Shown: positions 41,615 to 45,864 of the stretch, one piece after another
Numbering within the stretch: position 1 is the stretch's first letter
Layout: the number at the start of each line of letters is the position of its first letter
Assembly (NCBI GenBank): GCA_020025205.1
Contig: JAHHSO010000013.1
Coordinates: forward strand, 1 to 45,864
DNA length: 45,864 bases
Origin: Christensenellaceae bacterium
GTDB taxonomy: Bacteria > Bacillota > Clostridia > Christensenellales > Aristaeellaceae
Direction of reading: 5' to 3'
The notes under the pieces: model-generated
Database searches by the model: none
The model's input: the letters and a program-made list of their open reading frames with translations, nothing else
What the model was told of the DNA's origin: nothing
Translations under genes and position numbers: made by a program

Positions 41615-41646
41615 GAATGAAGGCTGCATATAGGAGGAAGACATCT

Positions 41647-43215
41647 ATGCTGACGCTTATCAAAAGCATATTCTCTCTGGATACGCTGATTTATTTGGCG
41701 ATTGTACTCATTACGCTTTTTGCAATGGGGCGCTGTGTTTTGCCGCTGGCAAGAGCGGCTTCAAGGCTTCGCCGCGCCGCCAGAACGATCATTACGGAGA
41801 ACAAGCAAAATAAAGAGAAAAAATCCTGGAACGATCTTCGCTTTCTGGGAGATAAACTATCAGGTGTCTGGGCAGATTTTTTGCAGAATGCCGAAATGCG
41901 CGATGCACACGGTGAAACCTGTGATGTCTCTCAATACATCAACGAAAGCACGGTGACGGACTTTGTCGGCAGCCCGAACTTGGCGGATATGGCTCCGGGC
42001 ATTATGACATCGCTGGGTATTCTGGGTACATTCCTGGGGCTTGTCATGGGTCTGTCTGGACTTACTATTTCCGCAGCGGACACAAATGCCCTGCTTTCTG
42101 CCATGGATCAGCTGATTGGAGGCATGAGCACGGCATTCCTCACATCGATCGTGGGCGTATGCGCATCGCTTCTTTTTAATCTGGTTCACAATCATTACGA
42201 GACAAAGTGTCAGAATGCAATTGATCGCTTCTGTGAGGTTTTTAGTCTGTATGCCATGCCCAAACCTGTTTCAGAAGATACGGCCATGCTGGCGCTTCAG
42301 CAGGAGCAGACGGCCTATATCCGTCAGGCTGTTGAAGATTTGAGCGAGAAAATGGCAGTTCAAATGGAGCAGAGCATCATGCGCGCCATGCTGCCGGTGC
42401 AGCGCTCGATGGATAATTTCATTCTGGCTGCAACGCAGGCGCAGGTGGAAGGCGTTGATCGGATTGCACATCTGTTTGTTCAGCAGATGAATGCTGCGCT
42501 GGGCAGCGAGTTTGAACATCTTCGTCAAATTCTTGCAGAAACCGGCCGTGAGCAGCAGAAAAGTCAGCAGGAAATGCGTGCGGCGGCGCAGGCGATCAGC
42601 CAGATGACGCAGGACGTTATCAATATGCACCAGCTCTCTCAGGGTGTGCTGGAGCATTTTCAAGCCTATGTTGCAGATATGGATGCTTCCCGCGCGCAGG
42701 TGGATGATACAAACCTCAAGACGATTTCCCTGCTGGATGCCATGAACAAGACGAGCGGACAGCAGGCACTGTATCTGTCTAAACTTCAGGAATATCAGGC
42801 TGCACTTACAAAAAATGCACAGCAGTATACGGTTTGGACGGATCGCTTCCTTGCCAATGCGCAGGAACAGACCAGAAAAACAACAGCAGAGATGGACCGT
42901 GTTGTAGAAGAAATGAAAAATGGTGCGCAGATGTTTACAGGCGCCTATGAACAGTTTACACACAAAACGCAGGAGAGTCTCGCACATACAACGGCTCTGT
43001 TTGATGAAAGCATTACATCGTCCATCCATCAGCTCAATGAGACGCTGAATGCGATGCGCGACACCACGCAGGTTGTGCCTCAGCTGATGAGCCAGAGCAG
43101 GGAGCGCTATGCTGAGCAGGTGGATCAGTTTGTCACGGCGCTTGTGAGGCTTCAGAAGAATATGGAGCAGCTCAGCGGAGCGGCGGAAGCCGCGGCCAGG
43201 GGCAGAAAGGAGTAA
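41647..43215 (+). CDS. MotA/TolQ/ExbB-type (ZorA-like) stator protein with long cytoplasmic tail
   Basis: 522 aa from ATG 41647, nine bases after AGGAGG. One N-terminal membrane helix (~12-33), a cytoplasmic segment, then two helices: MTSLGILGTFLGLVMGL (~119-139) and STAFLTSIVGVCASLLF (~161-177). This is the proton-channel core of MotA/TolQ/ExbB proteins, in the arrangement of ZorA. Residues ~200-515 are one extended Gln/Ala/Glu-rich helical region with coiled-coil character and no enzymatic domain. Next gene encodes the MotB-like partner. In Zorya systems the ZorA tail signals to nuclease partners; none is encoded here. No flagellar genes are nearby, so a motility stator is unlikely. Confidence 0.88.
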   Translation: MLTLIKSIFSLDTLIYLAIVLITLFAMGRCVLPLARAASRLRRAARTIITENKQNKEKKSWNDLRFLGDKLSGVWADFLQNAEMRDAHGETCDVSQYINESTVTDFVGSPNLADMAPGIMTSLGILGTFLGLVMGLSGLTISAADTNALLSAMDQLIGGMSTAFLTSIVGVCASLLFNLVHNHYETKCQNAIDRFCEVFSLYAMPKPVSEDTAMLALQQEQTAYIRQAVEDLSEKMAVQMEQSIMRAMLPVQRSMDNFILAATQAQVEGVDRIAHLFVQQMNAALGSEFEHLRQILAETGREQQKSQQEMRAAAQAISQMTQDVINMHQLSQGVLEHFQAYVADMDASRAQVDDTNLKTISLLDAMNKTSGQQALYLSKLQEYQAALTKNAQQYTVWTDRFLANAQEQTRKTTAEMDRVVEEMKNGAQMFTGAYEQFTHKTQESLAHTTALFDESITSSIHQLNETLNAMRDTTQVVPQLMSQSRERYAEQVDQFVTALVRLQKNMEQLSGAAEAAARGRKE

Positions 43216-43218
43216 TCC

Positions 43219-44148
43219 ATGCGCCGGGAAAAAAGAAAGCGCTCCAGCGGCGGCAGTTTCTGGATTTCCTATTCTGACATGATGGCGGGCATGCTTTTCA
43301 CGTTTGCGCTGATTCTCTTCGCTGCGGTCTATCAGATTGTGGATTTGCAGCAGAAGAAAACGTTGGAATTGGAAACAAAGGAAGCACAGCTTTCTACGCA
43401 GCAGAGTCTTTTGATCGATCAGGAAGCGGAATTGGCCGACAAGGAGGCACTGCTTGCAGCGACGACACTGGTGCTTCAGGAACAGCAGACTGAGCTTGAA
43501 GAAAACAGGACGGCACTCACCAGCGCACAGCAGAGTCTTGCACTTCAGCAGAGCAAGATTGACGAGCAGGCGGCGCTTCTTGCCGCTCAGCAAACCCAGA
43601 TTGACAAACTGGTCGGTATGCGCAGCCAGATTATTGAAGAACTGCGCGATGAATTGCGCGGAGCCGGCCTGGATGCCGTGGTGGACAAAAAAACGGGCGC
43701 TATTGCATTTACAGGCGCGGTGCTTTTTGATTTCGGAAAAAATGAGCTGAAAGAAAGCGGCAAAGCGCTTCTGAATACATTTATTCCGGTTTACGTTCGT
43801 ACACTGATGAGTGAAGAGTACAAGGGGTACATTGGAGAAATCATTATTGAAGGCCACACGGACACTTCAGGATCGTATCTGACAAACCTTGCGCTTTCGC
43901 AGGAGCGCGCGTTGGCAGTAGCGACGTATTGCCTGGGCCCGGAAATGTGGGCGCTGACGCCAGAAGAAAAAGACGTTTTGCAGAATATTCTCACTGCCAA
44001 TGGCCGTTCCTATGCTGATCCGGTTTATGGGGCGGATGGTCAGGTGGATATGGATGCATCACGCCGCGTGGTTTTTAAGTTCCGCATGAAGGATGCTGAA
44101 ATGATCGACCAGATGAGCACCATTCTGGAAGAGAAACAGGGGGAATGA
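43219..44148 (+). CDS. MotB/ZorB-like peptidoglycan-binding stator partner (OmpA domain)
   Basis: 309 aa; ATG 43219 follows AAAGGAG by six bases, three bases after the previous stop. Basic N-terminus, then one membrane helix (21-41) preceded by Asp20 in FWISYSDMMAGMLF, the position of the proton-accepting Asp of MotB/ZorB. A Gln/Glu/Leu coiled coil (~45-140) with imperfect repeats leads to an OmpA-like domain (~160-295) with EGHTDTSGSY (211-220), NLALSQERA and DASRRVVFKF, the wall-binding residues. It should anchor the channel complex in peptidoglycan. Membrane proximal and extracytoplasmic. Confidence 0.9.
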   Translation: MRREKRKRSSGGSFWISYSDMMAGMLFTFALILFAAVYQIVDLQQKKTLELETKEAQLSTQQSLLIDQEAELADKEALLAATTLVLQEQQTELEENRTALTSAQQSLALQQSKIDEQAALLAAQQTQIDKLVGMRSQIIEELRDELRGAGLDAVVDKKTGAIAFTGAVLFDFGKNELKESGKALLNTFIPVYVRTLMSEEYKGYIGEIIIEGHTDTSGSYLTNLALSQERALAVATYCLGPEMWALTPEEKDVLQNILTANGRSYADPVYGADGQVDMDASRRVVFKFRMKDAEMIDQMSTILEEKQGE

Positions 44149-44149
44149 T

Positions 44150-44650
44150 GTGAACAAGGTATTAAAGGGACTGGCAATTGCAGTACTGCTTTTGACGGTG
44201 ATCGGAGCGGGAGCCGTGCTATATGGAATCAATACGCTGAAGCTGGAAGTGGAGCAGGTATCTGTGACTCAGATGCCTGCCGTTGAACAGCAGGGCGTGT
44301 TTGATGAAATCGTTCGCCAGCTGGAAGAAAATACGTTTGCCGGTGTGCTCTTAACGGAGGACACGTCCAATTTGCGGGCGGAAGACTGTACATTTTTGAC
44401 CTATACCGTACGGTTTCAGAATAAGGGGTTCTTTCCGGCAGAATGGATTTCGCTGGAAGTTCAGCCCAGTGACGGTGCGGAGATTTTGACGCTTGCGGAC
44501 AACAGCGCACATGTGCTTCCGGCAGGAAGCCGTGGGGATTTGAGCGTTACACTGTTATGCCGAAATGGAGAGAAGACTGAAAGAAAGCTGAAAACAACCT
44601 TCTATGTCTTTGGGCGTCAGATCGTTTTTGATGTGACAGCTGGGAATTGA
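44150..44650 (+). CDS. Membrane-anchored extracytoplasmic protein, third gene of the stator-like operon
   Basis: 166 aa with a GTG start at 44150, one base after the previous stop and six bases after GGGGG. One N-terminal membrane helix (about 5-27), then ~135 residues outside the membrane. The region from ~75 has an immunoglobulin-like beta pattern (CTFLTYTVRFQNKGFFPAEW; LPAGSRGDLSVTLLCRNG). No Cys in a lipobox. I do not recognise a family. Tight spacing and the terminator directly after it make it part of the stator complex operon; a cap, plug or wall adaptor is possible but unproved. Confidence 0.8.
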   Translation: MNKVLKGLAIAVLLLTVIGAGAVLYGINTLKLEVEQVSVTQMPAVEQQGVFDEIVRQLEENTFAGVLLTEDTSNLRAEDCTFLTYTVRFQNKGFFPAEWISLEVQPSDGAEILTLADNSAHVLPAGSRGDLSVTLLCRNGEKTERKLKTTFYVFGRQIVFDVTAGN

Positions 44651-44656
44651 TAATGG

Positions 44657-44684
44657 CGCCGCCCTTTACGGGCGGCGTGTTTTT
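44657..44684 (+). terminator. Terminator of the stator-like operon
   Basis: CGCCGCCC/GGGCGGCG 8-bp GC-rich stem, loop TTTAC, followed by TGTTTTT. Confidence 0.9.
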
Positions 44685-44724
44685 AAAAAGCGCGTAATTT
44701 CGCGGGTGCAAAGGAGGAAAAAGC

Positions 44725-45639
44725 TTGCTGAATGAAGAAATGGAAGCGGTTAAAGCATTGCTGCTGGAAGAGTACAGTTTGGGACAATGGATTCTGATTT
44801 TCTTCGCGTGCAGCTTTCTAGGATGGTGCTGGGAAGTCAGCCTGTATCTGGTGAAGGAACGACGATTTGTCAACAGAGGATTTTTGTTCGGCCCCATTTT
44901 ACCGATTTATGGATTTGGTGCGCTGTTCATTTTGTTGACCTGCGTGCCGTTTAAGGAAAACACGTTGGCGGTAGCTTTTGTTGGCATGGCAGCAGCCAGC
45001 CTGCTCGAGTACGTGACGGGTTATGCAATGGAAAAATTGTTTCACATGCGTTACTGGGATTATTCGAAACGACGCCTCAATCTGAATGGCTACATCTGCC
45101 TGATGTCTGCGGCGACATGGGCGGTATTTTCAGTAGCACTGGTTCAGATTGTGCACCCGATGGCGCATCCGTATATTTGCCGCATTTTGCCTGTTCCGGC
45201 GATGATTCTATCCATTATTCTGATCGCCCTGCTGATTACGGATACGGTGTTTTCTGTCCGTCGCGCTCTGGATCTGCGCAAGCTGCTTGAAATCATGGAA
45301 CGTCACGCAAAAGAAATCGAAAAATTGCATGATGGATTGGACCGTATTGGCGACCGCTTGACGGAGCTGCTTAAAACGGCATATGCAGACGCTATGGAAG
45401 AAAAGCAAAGGCGTAAGGAGCGCCTGGCTGCGGCAAAGAATCAAATCAGCCAGATTAGAAAACAAAGGCATCATAAAGAAGCCATACATGAACGTGTTCA
45501 GCTCCAGAACGATGCATATCAGCGAAGGCTCAAGAGAGCGCAGCGCGTACTGCGTGCCAACCCGAGCGCCTTGTCCAGAAGCCACAGCGGAATGATCGAG
45601 AGGCTTCGTCAGATTCGCCGCGAAGAAAAGAAGAACTGA
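44725..45639 (+). CDS. CmpB-like putative ABC-transporter membrane protein (PF06541 type)
   Basis: 304 aa with a TTG start at 44725, seven bases after AAGGAGG; the ATG at 44740 would be too far from that site. The N-terminal ~180 residues hold about five membrane helices with the family motif GWCWEVSLYLVKERRFVNRG and LFGPILPIYGFGAL, plus WDYSKRRLNLNGYICL. The C-terminal ~120 residues are a highly charged, basic helical tail (coiled coil to ~215, then Arg/Lys-rich). The family is named as an ABC-transporter component but no transport role is established. Separate from the stator operon by a terminator, but only 75 bases away. Confidence 0.87.
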   Translation: MLNEEMEAVKALLLEEYSLGQWILIFFACSFLGWCWEVSLYLVKERRFVNRGFLFGPILPIYGFGALFILLTCVPFKENTLAVAFVGMAAASLLEYVTGYAMEKLFHMRYWDYSKRRLNLNGYICLMSAATWAVFSVALVQIVHPMAHPYICRILPVPAMILSIILIALLITDTVFSVRRALDLRKLLEIMERHAKEIEKLHDGLDRIGDRLTELLKTAYADAMEEKQRRKERLAAAKNQISQIRKQRHHKEAIHERVQLQNDAYQRRLKRAQRVLRANPSALSRSHSGMIERLRQIRREEKKN

Positions 45640-45657
45640 ATTTGCACAATCAGCCGG

Positions 45658-45716
45658 TTGGGGCATAGTTTGAAAGCGTGAGGAATCCCCCTCACGAAGA
45701 CCTGCCCCAAGGAGGC
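45658..45716 (+). promoter_or_regulatory. Structured RNA leader ending at a ribosome site
   Basis: Outer stem TTGGGGCA (45658-45665) with TGCCCCAA (45703-45710) and inner stem CGTGAGG (45677-45683) with CCTCACG (45690-45696). The 3' arm of the outer stem runs directly into AAGGAGG, sharing its first two bases, so folding may affect initiation. No T run follows, which argues against a terminator. No match to a riboswitch that I can recall. Confidence 0.6.
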
Positions 45717-45723
45717 GTGCGCC

Positions 45724-45864
45724 ATGAGTTTTTATTCCTATAAAAATGCCAGTTCAACGCGCTGCCCGTGCAGCGTAAGCGGAAACGACGTGCTCAATGG
45801 CCTGAATGAGAAGGTTTGCATTCAGGTTCAGCGAGTGTACGACAGTTGTCTCCAGCAGGAACAG
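45724..45864 (+). CDS. Uncharacterised Cys-containing protein (5' part only)
   Basis: ATG 45724 lies seven bases after AAGGAGG; 47 codons are read before the window ends without a stop. The start is MSFYSYKNASSTRCPCSVSG followed by NEKVCIQVQRVYDSCLQQ. From memory, unnamed clostridial proteins repeat a similar VCIQVxxVYDSC unit; some may be spore or surface related, but I cannot assign a function from this fragment. Preceded by the structured leader. Confidence 0.65.
   Translation, partial: MSFYSYKNASSTRCPCSVSGNDVLNGLNEKVCIQVQRVYDSCLQQEQ

Noticed and set aside
42271..43857. 528-codon minus-strand open frame across the stator-like genes
   Set aside because: Antisense to two well-supported genes with full family motifs; composition (Cys/His/Leu/Arg) is typical of a shadow.
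41617..44148. Complete Zorya anti-phage system
   Set aside because: ZorA/ZorB-like proteins are present but no ZorC, ZorD or ZorE effector is encoded on either side, so the defence label is not supported.

Overview
The window comes from a spore-forming member of the Bacillota, most likely a gut-type clostridial lineage of moderate GC (near half, by impression). The main signs are a complete spoIIA operon with sigma F, a CtsR-type heat-shock site, a Gram-positive LexA box, strong AGGAGG ribosome sites and near-consensus sigma A promoters. I cannot name the genus. I saw no rRNA, tRNA, CRISPR array, transposase or prophage.

Layout. 1-2.6 kb (minus): an SOS-type dinB transcription unit with a small DinB-associated protein and a DUF4397 protein cut by the window edge. 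2.7-5.6 kb (minus): clpB with a CtsR box and tandem terminators. 5.7-8.5 kb (minus): an AI-2E-type permease, an XRE/S24-like regulator and a SprT-like metalloprotease. 8.9-15.8 kb (plus): an FRG-domain gene, then a UgpB-type binding protein, a cytoplasmic phosphodiesterase of the alkaline phosphatase superfamily, a UgpC/MalK-type ATPase, two permeases and a small uncharacterised protein. 16-24 kb (plus): a GNAT enzyme, then the F1Fo ATP synthase operon (atpZ-like, I, B, E, F, H, A, G, D, C). 24-28.8 kb: a class A penicillin-binding protein (minus) divergent from spoIIAA-spoIIAB-sigF (plus), which converges on a YlbJ-like gene (minus). 29-33.5 kb (plus): a YebC-family regulator, a membrane GT2 glycosyltransferase, rsmA/ksgA and pckA. 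33.5-36.4 kb: small accessory genes, including an NTF2-like protein, an XRE/membrane protein pair, a multi-pass membrane protein and a frameshifted DUF3795 gene. 36.4-41.4 kb: a histidine phosphatase, galK, a CapD/PglF-type nucleotide-sugar dehydratase and a MarR regulator. 41.6-45.9 kb (plus): a three-gene MotA/MotB-like (ZorA/ZorB-like) stator operon, a CmpB-like membrane protein, and the start of a small gene behind a strongly structured leader.

How the parts fit. Most of the window is conserved housekeeping: energy coupling, protein quality control, sporulation commitment, wall synthesis and gluconeogenesis. The features most worth pursuing are the stator-like operon, which lacks both flagellar genes and the known Zorya effectors; an ATP synthase c subunit with a two-carboxylate (Glu32/Glu65) site, predicting sodium coupling, beside a subunit a with an apparent extra membrane hairpin; a phosphodiesterase built into a Ugp-like import operon; an S24-like regulator in which Arg replaces the catalytic Lys; and the structured leader at the right edge.
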